In this document: positions 7,300 to 14,525 of the stretch, piece after piece
Position numbering within the stretch: the stretch's first letter is position 1
How the letters are laid out: each line of letters starts with the position of its first letter
From: Pseudomonadota bacterium
GTDB lineage: Bacteria > Pseudomonadota > Alphaproteobacteria > Rhizobiales > Kaistiaceae
Direction: 5' to 3'
Length of the DNA stretch: 14,860 nt
NCBI GenBank assembly: GCA_023433185.1
Contig: JAEZEN010000056.1
Span: forward strand, 1-14,860
Translations under genes and position numbers: made by a program
Notes under the pieces: generated by a model
Seen by the model: only the letters and a program-made list of their open reading frames with translations
Told to the model about the DNA's origin: nothing
Database searches by the model: none

Positions 7300-7676
7300 T
7301 TGTCGGCCTCGTCGCGGCCGAAGATCTCGTCCTCCTCGATCGTGCCGTAGGCCTCGTTGATGCGCACGACAAGGGCCAGCCCCAGCGCCAGCGTCGCCAC
7401 CCCGACGACGATCGCGGTGAGGATGATCACATGCGCAAGGGGATGGGTGTAGACGGAGAATCCCGGCGCGATGATCGGCGCCGTGCCGCCCTCCACCTTG
7501 GCCGCCGAAATGAAGAGCAGGTAGACCGAGGTCTGGAACAGCGACAGGCCGACCAGCTTCTTCACCATGTTGCCGCGGGCAATGACGATGTAGAGACCCG
7601 CCACCATGAGAAACACGGTGATGTACTGGTTGTAGTGGGAGAGGAACTCGCCGACGACGCCGATCATCTCGTTCAT
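7296..7676 (-). CDS. mrpC: MrpC/MnhC antiporter subunit (NuoK-like)
   Basis: A 126-residue membrane protein with three hydrophobic helices, homologous to NuoK. The diagnostic stretch is GLYIVIARGNMVKKLVGLSL (residues 28-47), followed by YLLFISAAKVEGGTAPI and a third helix at about 82-104; the tail is acidic. In Mrp complexes MrpC packs next to MrpD and helps form the ion path. The start ATG overlaps the mrpB stop and its own stop overlaps the mrpD start, both as ATGA, showing tight translational coupling on both sides. Length and order (B, C, D) match the family exactly. Confidence 0.95.
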   Translation of the reverse strand: MNEMIGVVGEFLSHYNQYITVFLMVAGLYIVIARGNMVKKLVGLSLFQTSVYLLFISAAKVEGGTAPIIAPGFSVYTHPLAHVIILTAIVVGVATLALGLALVVRINEAYGTIEEDEIFGRDEADK

Positions 7677-8095
7677 CGCGCGCGGCCCCGTCCGGCAAAG
7701 GCGTAGAAGATCGCGACCAGGGTGGAACTCACGGTGATGAACACCCCGGCTTCCACCAGAACCACGCCCCACTCCTGGGAATGAACCTGGTCGTAGCTGA
7801 GATAGTTGAACTCGAGGAAATTGCCGCCGGTCAGCCAGCCGGCGACGCCGACCGCGACGTAGATGAGTGCCCCGAGCGGGATAAGCGTCTCGACCACGGC
7901 CGGCGGTACGATGCGCTGCGCCGGGGCGAGGCCGAAGACCAGGGCGTAGAGGATGACGCCGGCGGCGGCGATGGCGCCCGCCTGGAAGCCGCCGCCGGCA
8001 CTGTACTCGCCGTGCAGTTGCACGTAGAGGGCGAACAGCAGCATGAACGGCAGGATCAGCTTCGCGGCAACGCGGAGGATGAGGTCGAGACGCAC
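7673..8095 (-). CDS. mrpB: MrpB/MnhB antiporter subunit
   Basis: A 140-residue, four-helix membrane protein matching the MnhB family. The signature LYVQLHGEYSAGGGFQAG lies at about residues 23-40 and a conserved acidic VEAG is near residue 115. The start codon is GTG, six bases after the stop of the preceding gene; no ATG is available before the conserved region. AAGGA lies about 12 bases upstream, a loose spacing that coupling to the preceding gene could offset. The stop overlaps mrpC (ATGA). This is the separate MnhB domain; the MbhE-like domain that in other organisms is at the end of MrpA is in the gene upstream. Confidence 0.93.
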   Translation of the reverse strand: MRLDLILRVAAKLILPFMLLFALYVQLHGEYSAGGGFQAGAIAAAGVILYALVFGLAPAQRIVPPAVVETLIPLGALIYVAVGVAGWLTGGNFLEFNYLSYDQVHSQEWGVVLVEAGVFITVSSTLVAIFYAFAGRGRAR

Positions 8096-8101
8096 GGCGG
8101 C

Positions 8102-8605
8102 CTATTCCTTGCCGCGGCGGCCGGGCGACCGCTTGAGCAGCATCAGCACGGCTATACCAGCCGTAAAGATCACCACCGTCTCGCCGAGCGTGTCGAAACT
8201 GCGATAGCTCGCCAGCACCACCGCCACCACGTTCACGATTCCGGTCTCTTCGACCGCGCGCACCATGTAGTCGGGGCCCATGGCGTGGACCGGATTGGCG
8301 GGATTGCCGAAGGGCGGCGTGTCGCTCACGCCGAAGAGGAGCGCCAGGCCGGTGACCCCGGCCACGATCAGCGGCAGGAGCACGCCATGCACCGGCGGCG
8401 CCTCGTCGGTCTTGGTCAGGTAGAGCGCCCCGACCATCAGCACCATGCCCACGCCGGCGCCGACCGCAGCCTCGGTGAGCGCCACGTCCGGAGCGTCGAG
8501 GACGAGCATCACGGTCGCCATCAGGAAGGAATAGATCCCGGTCAGCACCGCCACGGCGAACAGGTTCCGCACCCGGACCACCGCGATCGTGGTCACGGCG
8601 AGCAT
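8102..8605 (-). CDS. Stand-alone MrpA C-terminal domain protein (DUF4040 plus MbhE-like)
   Basis: A 167-residue membrane protein from the first ATG. The first half carries the DUF4040/MbhD signature (GIYSFLMATVMLVLDAPDV, then ALTEAAVGAG); the second half carries the MbhE-like VVLASYRSFDTLGETVVIF motif. In most Mrp systems both are fused to the large MrpA; here they form a separate gene, as MbhD and MbhE do in archaeal hydrogenases. The annotated ATG has no ribosome binding site and cuts the first helix short. The frame is open upstream without ATG, GTG or TTG, and AAGGGAGA sits seven bases before an ATA at 8638 that would add 11 residues (VSIVNFILLT after the initiator) and complete the first helix, overlapping the mrpG stop as ATAG. 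The true start is therefore probably upstream of 8605. Confidence 0.88.
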   Translation of the reverse strand: MLAVTTIAVVRVRNLFAVAVLTGIYSFLMATVMLVLDAPDVALTEAAVGAGVGMVLMVGALYLTKTDEAPPVHGVLLPLIVAGVTGLALLFGVSDTPPFGNPANPVHAMGPDYMVRAVEETGIVNVVAVVLASYRSFDTLGETVVIFTAGIAVLMLLKRSPGRRGKE

Positions 8606-8634
8606 CGTCAGGAGGATGAAGTTGACGATGGAGA

Positions 8635-9030
8635 CTATGGCCGGTCTCCCTTCGGCTTGTTCTTCGCGTTCTTCGCGGGCTCCTTGGCGGCGGGAACGCC
8701 GCCGTCCTGGAGCGGCTTGCCGCGGGCATCGAGCGGCTTCACGCCTGCGTCGAGGGCGGCGCGCGCGACCGCGTGGCTCGCCACCGGACCCGTCAGGAAG
8801 AGGAAGGCGGCGAGGAACGCGAGCTTGAAGCTGACCAGCGTCAGCCCGCTGACCAGGAGCAGGCCGAGGAGGATGAGCCCCACCCCGACCGTATCGGCGA
8901 CCGAGGCGGCGTGCAGGCGGGTGAAGACGTCCGGCATGCGGACCATGCCGATGGCGCCGATCACCATGAAGAGGCTGCCGAGGACCACGATCGCGCTGCC
9001 GGCCAGCGCGACGATCTCGCCCATGCTCAT
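8635..9030 (-). CDS. mrpG: MrpG/MnhG antiporter subunit
   Basis: A 131-residue protein with three membrane helices in its first 90 residues. The MnhG signature GAIGMVRMPDVFTRLHAAS lies at about residues 26-43, followed by DTVGVGLILLG and FKLAFLAAFLFLTGPVASH. MrpG is a small core subunit needed for assembly of the antiporter. Residues 92-131 form a Lys/Pro/Asp-rich hydrophilic tail ending KPKGDRP, which is common in length variation of this family. The start ATG overlaps the mrpF stop (ATGA). A second ATG two codons later is also possible. Confidence 0.94.
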   Translation of the reverse strand: MSMGEIVALAGSAIVVLGSLFMVIGAIGMVRMPDVFTRLHAASVADTVGVGLILLGLLLVSGLTLVSFKLAFLAAFLFLTGPVASHAVARAALDAGVKPLDARGKPLQDGGVPAAKEPAKNAKNKPKGDRP

Positions 9031-9308
9031 ACGCCCTCCCCTTCCTCGCCGCTGCCGCCGAGCGGGCCGTAGCGGAAGAATTTCAGCACGGCGAAGACGC
9101 CGATGATGTTGAGGAGCGCATAGGCGAGCGCGATGTCGAGGAAGTCCGGCCGGCCGTTGAAAAAGCCGAGCACGGCCAGGAAGACGATCGCCGCGTTGCC
9201 GATCGTGTTCGCCGCCACGAGGCGATCGAAGATCGTCGGCCCGCGGAGCGCCCGGAAGAGCATCAGCGCCGTGGCGACCAGGATGCCGAGAAGCGCGGCG
9301 GCGAGCAT
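9027..9308 (-). CDS. mrpF: MrpF/MnhF antiporter subunit
   Basis: A 93-residue protein with three membrane helices, matching MnhF by FRALRGPTIFDRLVAANTIG (residues 18-37) and by the conserved helix FLDIALAYALLNIIGVFAVLK in two parts. The tail is short and acidic (GSGEEGEGV). GAGGAG lies about 13 bases upstream of the ATG. The stop overlaps mrpG (ATGA). It is separated from mrpE by 121 bases, unusual in an otherwise overlapping block; a short open frame fills that gap and ends at this start codon as TGATG. Confidence 0.94.
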   Translation of the reverse strand: MLAAALLGILVATALMLFRALRGPTIFDRLVAANTIGNAAIVFLAVLGFFNGRPDFLDIALAYALLNIIGVFAVLKFFRYGPLGGSGEEGEGV

Positions 9309-9429
9309 CAGGCGGCAGACTCCTCGGATGGATGGGAGGGCGCGCGATCGAACGACGGCAGGGCATTGGCGCGGGGGGCGCCTCCGGGCGGGGTCGCCAG
9401 GAACCTGGGGCGGCGCGGCACGGCGTCAA

Positions 9430-9909
9430 TCACGACTGCTTCTCGAAGCGTGCAACCCGGCGATCCATGTCGCCCCCCTTGAGGTCCGCGATGATACTGC
9501 CGGTGAGGGCATGGACCCCGATCCAGTGATGATGGCGGTCGGTATCGACGGTGATGGTGCCGGGGGTCAGGGTGATGGAATTCGCGAGCGTCGCCATGCC
9601 CACCGCCGTCTGCGGGCCGGCCCTGAGCTTGGCCAACTGCGGGCCGATCGGCAGCGAGGGCGACAGGATGATCCGCGCGACGTTGAATGCCGACTTCGCG
9701 ATTTCGACCAGGAGCCAGGGCCAGTACCGGAAACCCGCGAGGATCAGTTCCACCGGATGGCCCTCGCGATCGGTATAGCCGAACCGCCGCCCCGCAAGGG
9801 CTATCACGATCGCGCTGATCGCCCCGGCGCCGATCAGGAACGGCTTGTAGAGCCCCGAAAGGAGCAGCCAGAAGGCAAAAAGGGCCAAGGCCAGGCTCGC
9901 GACCCGCAC
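9430..9909 (-). CDS. mrpE: MrpE/MnhE antiporter subunit
   Basis: A 159-residue protein of the MnhE family, first gene of the operon. Two N-terminal helices (about residues 4-40) include AFWLLLSGLYKPFLIGAGA, followed by a third near FRYWPWLLVEIAKSAFNVARIIL and the cytoplasmic domain with the family motif NSITLTPGTITVD and a histidine-rich DRHHHWIGVHAL stretch. The start codon is GTG with GGAG seven bases upstream. A promoter with good spacing ends about 31 bases before the GTG. Having mrpE first is unlike the Bacillus order and like archaeal Mbh/Mrp operons. Confidence 0.93.
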   Translation of the reverse strand: MRVASLALALFAFWLLLSGLYKPFLIGAGAISAIVIALAGRRFGYTDREGHPVELILAGFRYWPWLLVEIAKSAFNVARIILSPSLPIGPQLAKLRAGPQTAVGMATLANSITLTPGTITVDTDRHHHWIGVHALTGSIIADLKGGDMDRRVARFEKQS

Positions 9910-9939
9910 GTTCCAACTCCGTCGACACGATTCCCCGAA

Positions 9940-9967
9940 AACATACAGGGTGGCGCCCGGGGATCAA
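9940..9967 (-). promoter_or_regulatory. Candidate promoter of the mrp operon
   Basis: On the minus strand TTGATC (9962-9967) and TATGTT (9940-9945) are separated by 16 bp. A start near 9933 would give a leader of about 24 bases containing the GGAG of mrpE. This is the best promoter-like pair in the 9910-10271 gap between the divergent mrpE and the peptidase gene. No operator was recognised around it. Confidence 0.5.
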
Positions 9968-10119
9968 TCGAAAGCGGACGAAATGCCGCGCGAAGTCTGC
10001 CTGAAGGCGCCGCGGCGATCCGAAGCCGGTCCCAGGCGAAGCCGCCCGACCGGACAGCACCGTGCCTCCGCAAGCCGAAACGGCCGGGACGGGCGGCGGC
10101 AGCTTGAGCCGGCTGGCGA

Positions 10120-10148
10120 TTGACACCATATGACGCGGGCGCCAGACT
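10120..10148 (+). promoter_or_regulatory. Candidate promoter of the oligopeptidase gene
   Basis: A perfect TTGACA (10120-10125) is followed at 17 bp by CAGACT (10143-10148), a weak -10. A start near 10155 would give a leader of about 117 bases. The -35 is convincing, the -10 is not. An A-rich stretch at 10190-10200 downstream is otherwise unexplained. Confidence 0.35.
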
Positions 10149-10271
10149 TTGCTCCGGGACGTCGCTCGAGGGTACGTCCTTAACAATAACAACCGACTAT
10201 GCGCGCCTCATGACACGCCATGTGAGCTCCGGGTGTCAGGGTGGCCGACGTCCGGCAGGGGTCTTGACCGA

Positions 10272-12404
10272 ATGACCGAGAGACTGAGCGATCCTGCGGC
10301 CGACGGCCGCCCGGGCGGCGGAGCGGCACGGGCGCCGACCGCCGAACGGCGCCCCGTGACCACGACCCATTTCGGCGTGACGCGCAGCGACGACTATGCC
10401 TGGCTCCGCGCCGGCAACTGGCAGCAGGTGATGCGCGATCCGGCGGTGCTCGCAACCGACATCCGCGCCTATCTCGATGCCGAGAACGCCCATACCGAAG
10501 CCGCCATGGCCGACGTGGCCGGCCTGAAGGATGCCCTCGTCGCCGAGATGCGGGCCCGGATCAAGGAGGACGATTCTTCCGTCCCCTCCCCCGACGGCCC
10601 CTACGCCTATGGCATCCGCTTCGCTCACGGGGCCGAGCATCCGATGCTGGTCCGCACCGACCGCGACGGCGGCAACGAGACCGTGCTCCTCGACGCCGAT
10701 GCGCTCGCCGCCGGCAAGGCCTACTTCCACCTCGGCGGCAGCGCCCACACGCCGGATCACCGCCTGCTCGCCTATGCCGTCGACGAGATGGGCTCGGAGT
10801 ATTTCGAGATCCGCATCCGCGATCTCGCCACCGGCGAGGACCTTCCCGACCGCATCCCAGGTACCTCGGGCGCGCCGGTCTGGGCGGCGGACTCGCGCAC
10901 CCTCCTCTACGTCTGGCTCGACGCCAACCACCGGCCGGCGAAGATCCTGCGCCATGCGGTGGGGACCGACCCGTCCGAGGACGTAATCGTCTTCGAGGAC
11001 GCCAATCCCTCCTACTTCCTCAGCATCGGCAAGACCCAGTCCGACCGCTTCTTCGTCGTCGACAGCCACGATCACGAGACCAGCGAGGCGCATCTTCTCG
11101 CCACCGACGATCCCGGGGGCGCGCCCCGGCTCGTCGCCCCGCGCCGCCCCGCCGAGCGCTACGAGGTCGACGAGGCGGGCGGCACCCTATACATCCTGAC
11201 CAATGCCGGCGATGCCGAGGACTTCAAGATCGTCACCGCGCCGGCGGCGACGCCCGGCCGCGAACACTGGCAGGACCTCGTCCCGCACCGGAAGGGCTGC
11301 CTGATCCTCTCCCATACGTCGTTCCGCGACTGGCTGGTCCGGCTCGAGCGCGAGGGCGGCCTGCCGCGGATCGTCGTCCGCCGTCTCGCGACCGGCGAGG
11401 AGCACGGCATCGCCTTCGAGGAGGAGGCGTACTCGCTGGGCATGCTCGGCAGCTACGAATTCGCCACCGACGCGCTCCGCTTCACCTACTCGTCGATGAC
11501 CACGCCCGGCCGGGTCTACGACTACGACATGGCGACGCGGACCCGCGTGCTCCGCAAGGAGGACGAGGTGCCCTCGGGCCACGACCCGGCGGACTACGTC
11601 ACCCGCCGCATCTTCGCGACGGCCGACGACGGCGAGCGGGTCCCGATCTCGCTGCTCTACCGGCGCGACACCCCCATCGACAGCACGGCGCCGCTCCTCC
11701 TCTACGGCTATGGCGCCTACGGCATCACCATCCCCGCCTCGTTCTCGACCAACCGCCTGTCGCTCGTCGACCGCGGCTTCGTCTACGCCATCGCCCACAT
11801 CCGTGGCGGCAAGGACAAGGGCTTCCACTGGTATGCCGACGGCCGCCGCGAGAAGAAGGTCAACACCTTCACCGACTTCATCGCCGCCGCCCGCCACCTG
11901 GTCGCCGAGCGCTACACCGCGGCGGGGCGGATCGTGGGCCACGGCGGCTCGGCTGGCGGCCTCTTGATCGGTGCGGTCGCCAACATGGCGCCGGAACTCT
12001 TCGCCGGCCTCGCCGCCGAAGTGCCCTGCGTCGACGTGCACGACACCATGCTCGACGACTCCCTCCCCCTGACCCCGCCGGAATGGCCGGAATGGGGGAA
12101 CCCGATCGTCAGCGAGGCGGACTTCAGGACGATCCTCGCCTATTCGCCGTATGACAACGTCGCCGCCCGGCCCTATCCGGCGATCCTCGCCATGGCCGGC
12201 CTCACCGACCCCCGCGTGACCTACTGGGAGCCGGCGAAGTGGGTGGCGAAGCTGCGGGCGCACGCAACCGGCAACCCACTGATCCTGCTCAGGACCAACA
12301 TGGACGCCGGCCACGGCGGCGCCGCCGGCCGCTTCGACCGCCTCCAGGAGACCGCCTTCGCGATGGCGTTCGCCCTCAAGGTCGCCGGAAAGGCCGCGCG
12401 ATGA
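10272..12404 (+). CDS. ptrB: Oligopeptidase B-like serine peptidase (S9A family)
   Basis: A 710-residue cytoplasmic serine peptidase of the prolyl oligopeptidase family; oligopeptidase B cleaves short peptides after Arg or Lys. The N-terminal half (about 80-430) is the seven-bladed propeller that limits substrate size; the C-terminal half (about 440-705) is the alpha/beta hydrolase. The catalytic triad is visible: S560 in GHGGSAGG, D646 in GLTDPRVTYWEP and H681 in NMDAGHGG. The Ser-Asp and Asp-His spacings (86 and 35) are those of oligopeptidase B, as is the GYGAYG motif. There is no signal peptide. The ATG is chosen over a TTG 41 codons upstream because the family begins here, though the AGGGG site is ten bases away. 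The stop lies only nine bases from the convergent gene. The first 25 residues are a Pro/Ala/Arg-rich extension. Confidence 0.93.
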   Translation: MTERLSDPAADGRPGGGAARAPTAERRPVTTTHFGVTRSDDYAWLRAGNWQQVMRDPAVLATDIRAYLDAENAHTEAAMADVAGLKDALVAEMRARIKEDDSSVPSPDGPYAYGIRFAHGAEHPMLVRTDRDGGNETVLLDADALAAGKAYFHLGGSAHTPDHRLLAYAVDEMGSEYFEIRIRDLATGEDLPDRIPGTSGAPVWAADSRTLLYVWLDANHRPAKILRHAVGTDPSEDVIVFEDANPSYFLSIGKTQSDRFFVVDSHDHETSEAHLLATDDPGGAPRLVAPRRPAERYEVDEAGGTLYILTNAGDAEDFKIVTAPAATPGREHWQDLVPHRKGCLILSHTSFRDWLVRLEREGGLPRIVVRRLATGEEHGIAFEEEAYSLGMLGSYEFATDALRFTYSSMTTPGRVYDYDMATRTRVLRKEDEVPSGHDPADYVTRRIFATADDGERVPISLLYRRDTPIDSTAPLLLYGYGAYGITIPASFSTNRLSLVDRGFVYAIAHIRGGKDKGFHWYADGRREKKVNTFTDFIAAARHLVAERYTAAGRIVGHGGSAGGLLIGAVANMAPELFAGLAAEVPCVDVHDTMLDDSLPLTPPEWPEWGNPIVSEADFRTILAYSPYDNVAARPYPAILAMAGLTDPRVTYWEPAKWVAKLRAHATGNPLILLRTNMDAGHGGAAGRFDRLQETAFAMAFALKVAGKAAR

Positions 12405-12413
12405 CGGCCGGCA

Positions 12414-12869
12414 TCACTCCACGAGGCAGACGACCGTCCCCGAAACCGACCATGTTTCGGAATCCGCACCGGGCGTCGACGCCAGGCCGAAAACGCTGAC
12501 CTCGTAGTCCCCGGCAAAGAGACCGTCCTCGACCGCATCGGCCTCGATCACCAGATCGAGGGACATGAAGTCGCCCTCCTCGCGCTCATGGTAGAAGTGC
12601 AGCTTGAGTTCCCGGGCGTCGATCCAGCTGTGGATCAGCCGCTCGTCGAGGACGAGCGACCGGAAATCGTCGGGCAGGCTGGCGGTCGCCAGCCTCAGCC
12701 TGCCGTCGATGCTGAAGAACCCGCCGCTGCCCCGGGTCATGCCGATGGCGAGGTCGAGCGAGACCCGGCTGTCGCGAATCTCGCAGTCGATGCCGCCGGA
12801 GGCCGCCACCGGCAGGACGACCAACGGCAGGAGTACGACGGAAAGGACGGAAACGGTTACCAAGCGCAA
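12414..12869 (-). CDS. Small exported protein of unknown function, likely TTG start
   Basis: A 151-residue protein if started at TTG, which has GAGGAG nine bases upstream and gives an ideal signal peptide: MRLVTVSVLSVVLLPLVV, then VAA at residues 21-23 before the likely cleavage site. The mature part is rich in beta-type sequence with alternating hydrophobics and contains just two cysteines, C29 near its start and C148 near its end, well placed for one disulfide in the periplasm. No family was recognised. No ATG exists before the hydrophobic segment; a GTG further upstream lacks a ribosome binding site and would put a basic, non-helical stretch before the signal. It lies 157 bases downstream of trpB2 on the same strand and its stop is nine bases from the convergent peptidase gene. 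A role at the cell envelope is inferred only from the export signal. Confidence 0.7.
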   Translation of the reverse strand: MRLVTVSVLSVVLLPLVVLPVAASGGIDCEIRDSRVSLDLAIGMTRGSGGFFSIDGRLRLATASLPDDFRSLVLDERLIHSWIDARELKLHFYHEREEGDFMSLDLVIEADAVEDGLFAGDYEVSVFGLASTPGADSETWSVSGTVVCLVE

Positions 12870-13001
12870 GGCGACGGTCTCCTCGATGTGCGACGGTGGC
12901 GCGCCCCGTTGACGCCGCCATGCCGCGGCCACGCTCACGGGCCGTGTCGCGCCGTACGCCCCGGCATCGGTGGCTCTTCCCGGCCGCCGCCTTGTTTCAT
13001 G

Positions 13002-13015
13002 CCCGCCGTGGCGGG
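13002..13015. terminator. Short GC-rich hairpin after trpB2, possible weak terminator
   Basis: CCCGCC-GT-GGCGGG can form a five- to six-bp stem 12 bases after the trpB2 stop. No T run follows on the minus strand, so read-through into the exported-protein gene is possible. The remainder of the 12870-13026 gap shows no gene and no clear promoter. Confidence 0.3.
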
Positions 13016-13026
13016 ACGTCAGACCG

Positions 13027-14391
13027 CTAGGCCGCGACCTGCGGCAGGTCGGCCAATGCCGCCTGGAGCGCCGCCTCGTCATAATCGCGATCGTCGAGCT
13101 TGCCGGCGAAGTAGTCGGTATAGGCCTGCATATCGAAATGGCCGTGGCCGCAGAGGTTGAAGAGGATGGTCTCGGACCTTCCCTCGACCTTGCAGCGGAG
13201 CGCCTCGTCGAAGGCAGCGCGGACCGCATGGGTCGCCTCGGGTGCCGGCACGATGCCCTCGGCGCGGGCGAAGGTGACGCCGGCGTCGAAGCACTGGAGC
13301 TGGCGCACGGCCCGCGCCTCGATCAGCCCGAGTTCCTTCAGGTGGGTGTCCATCGGCGCCATGCCGTGGTAGCGGAGGCCTCCCGAATGGAACGACGGCG
13401 GGATGAAGGTCGAGCCGAGGGTGTGCATCTTGACCAGCGGCGTCAGGTGCCCGGTGTCGCCGAAATCGTAGGCATAGACCCCGCGCGTCAGCGACGGACA
13501 GGCCGCTGGCTCGGCGGCGATGATCCGCACCGACTTCCCTTCCCTGAGCCGCTTGCCGAGGAACGGGAAGGCGATGCCGGCGAAGTTCGAGCCACCGCCG
13601 GTGCAGCCGATGACGATGTCCGGCCAGTCGCCGGCCATCTCCATCTGTTCGATGGCCTCGATGCCGATCACCGACTGGTGGAGGAGGACGTGGTTCAGCA
13701 CGCTGCCGAGCGCATAGTTGGTGTCGGGGCTGGTCGCCGCCACTTCGACCGCCTCGGAGATCGCGATCCCGAGGCTACCGGGCGAGTCCGGGTCCTTCTC
13801 GAGGATGGCGCGGCCCGAATTGGTCTCCGCGCTGGGGCTCGCGATGCAGGTCGCGCCATAGGTCTCCATCAGCGCCCGGCGATAGGGCTTCTGGTTGAAG
13901 CTGACCTTGACCATGTAGACCTTGACTTCGAGGCCGAAGAGCTGCCCGGCGAAGGCGAGCGAGGAGCCCCACTGTCCCGCCCCGGTCTCGGTCGAGAGCT
14001 TCGCGATGCCGGCTTCCTTGTTGTAGAAGGCCTGCGGCACCGCAGTGTTCGGCTTGTGGCTGCCGGAGGGGCTGACGCCCTCGTATTTGTAGTAGATGCG
14101 CGCCGGCGTATCGAGCGCCTGCTCGAGCCGCCGGGCGCGATAGAGCGGCGCCGGCCGCCAGAGCTTGTAGGCCTCGCGCACCGGCCCCGGGATCTCGATC
14201 TCGCGCTCGCTCGACACCTCCTGGGCGATCAGCGCCATGGGGAAGATCGCCGATAGGTCGTCCGGGCCGATGGGCTGTCCCGTCCCGGGATGGAGCGGCG
14301 GCGGCGGCGGCGACGGCAGGTCGGCGGCGATATTGTACCAGGCCTTCGGAATACGGTCTTCGGGCAGGAGGTACTTGACAGATTCCGACAT
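13027..14391 (-). CDS. trpB: TrpB2-type tryptophan synthase beta-like PLP enzyme
   Basis: A 454-residue fold-type II pyridoxal-phosphate enzyme of the TrpB2 group, which condenses indole with serine or works in a related salvage reaction. The PLP lysine is K113 in [14 protein letters not shown]135 in [10 protein letters not shown] is the catalytic glutamate; the phosphate loop is TGGGSN at 264-269. The extended N-terminus ([15 protein letters not shown]) and length of about 450 residues separate it from ordinary TrpB of about 400. No trpA or other trp gene is next to it, as is usual for TrpB2. The start chosen is the second ATG of an ATGATG pair, six bases after GGGGA; the first ATG would add one Met. 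It is divergent from miaA and has its own promoter candidate. Confidence 0.93.
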   Translation of the reverse strand: MSESVKYLLPEDRIPKAWYNIAADLPSPPPPPLHPGTGQPIGPDDLSAIFPMALIAQEVSSEREIEIPGPVREAYKLWRPAPLYRARRLEQALDTPARIYYKYEGVSPSGSHKPNTAVPQAFYNKEAGIAKLSTETGAGQWGSSLAFAGQLFGLEVKVYMVKVSFNQKPYRRALMETYGATCIASPSAETNSGRAILEKDPDSPGSLGIAISEAVEVAATSPDTNYALGSVLNHVLLHQSVIGIEAIEQMEMAGDWPDIVIGCTGGGSNFAGIAFPFLGKRLREGKSVRIIAAEPAACPSLTRGVYAYDFGDTGHLTPLVKMHTLGSTFIPPSFHSGGLRYHGMAPMDTHLKELGLIEARAVRQLQCFDAGVTFARAEGIVPAPEATHAVRAAFDEALRCKVEGRSETILFNLCGHGHFDMQAYTDYFAGKLDDRDYDEAALQAALADLPQVAA

Positions 14392-14422
14392 CATCTTCCC
14401 CTGAATGATCGGCGTTTTCCGC

Positions 14423-14451
14423 ATCATAGCTACCGATGCCGCGGTTGTCCC
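14423..14451 (-). promoter_or_regulatory. Candidate trpB2 promoter
   Basis: On the minus strand GGGACA (14446-14451) and TATGAT (14423-14428) are separated by 17 bp, with five of six matches at -10. A start near 14416 gives a leader of about 25 bases that contains the GGGGA ribosome binding site. Confidence 0.45.
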
Positions 14452-14455
14452 GCGG
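14439..14455. promoter_or_regulatory. Inverted repeat over the trpB2 -35, candidate operator
   Basis: CCGCGG-TTGTC-CCGCGG is a perfect 6-bp inverted repeat (each arm also self-palindromic) with an 11-bp centre-to-centre spacing, overlapping the candidate -35 of trpB2. A protein bound here would block that promoter. In DNA this GC-rich the arms may be chance. Confidence 0.3.
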
Positions 14456-14489
14456 AAGAGTGGCCGGGCGCCGCCACGACGCACCGGCG

Positions 14490-14519
14490 TTGCCGCCATC
14501 GCCGGGAACGCAGTAGGGT
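14490..14519 (+). promoter_or_regulatory. Weak candidate miaA promoter, possibly leaderless transcript
   Basis: TTGCCG (14490-14495) and TAGGGT (14514-14519) are spaced by 18 bp. A start seven bases downstream would fall on or next to the A of the miaA ATG, giving a leaderless mRNA. Alternatively AGGG within this -10 is simply the ribosome binding site. Confidence 0.25.
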
Positions 14520-14525
14520 TGGATC

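Noticed and set aside
5825..7372. Upstream continuation of the D2 frame, giving a 1020-codon open frame that could suggest a fused giant subunit
   Set aside because: The upstream part overlaps D1 out of frame and translates to Arg/Pro-rich nonsense; the ATGA overlap and family length define the start at 5824.
10149..10271. N-terminal extension of the oligopeptidase from a TTG at 10149
   Set aside because: The added 41 residues have no family similarity, and the candidate promoter -10 lies directly against this TTG.
11187..12314. 375-codon minus-strand open frame and another at 10236-11093
   Set aside because: Both are antisense to oligopeptidase B and are shadows of its codon bias.
12970..14256. 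428-codon plus-strand open frame
   Set aside because: Antisense to trpB2, whose motifs are unmistakable; the product resembles no family.
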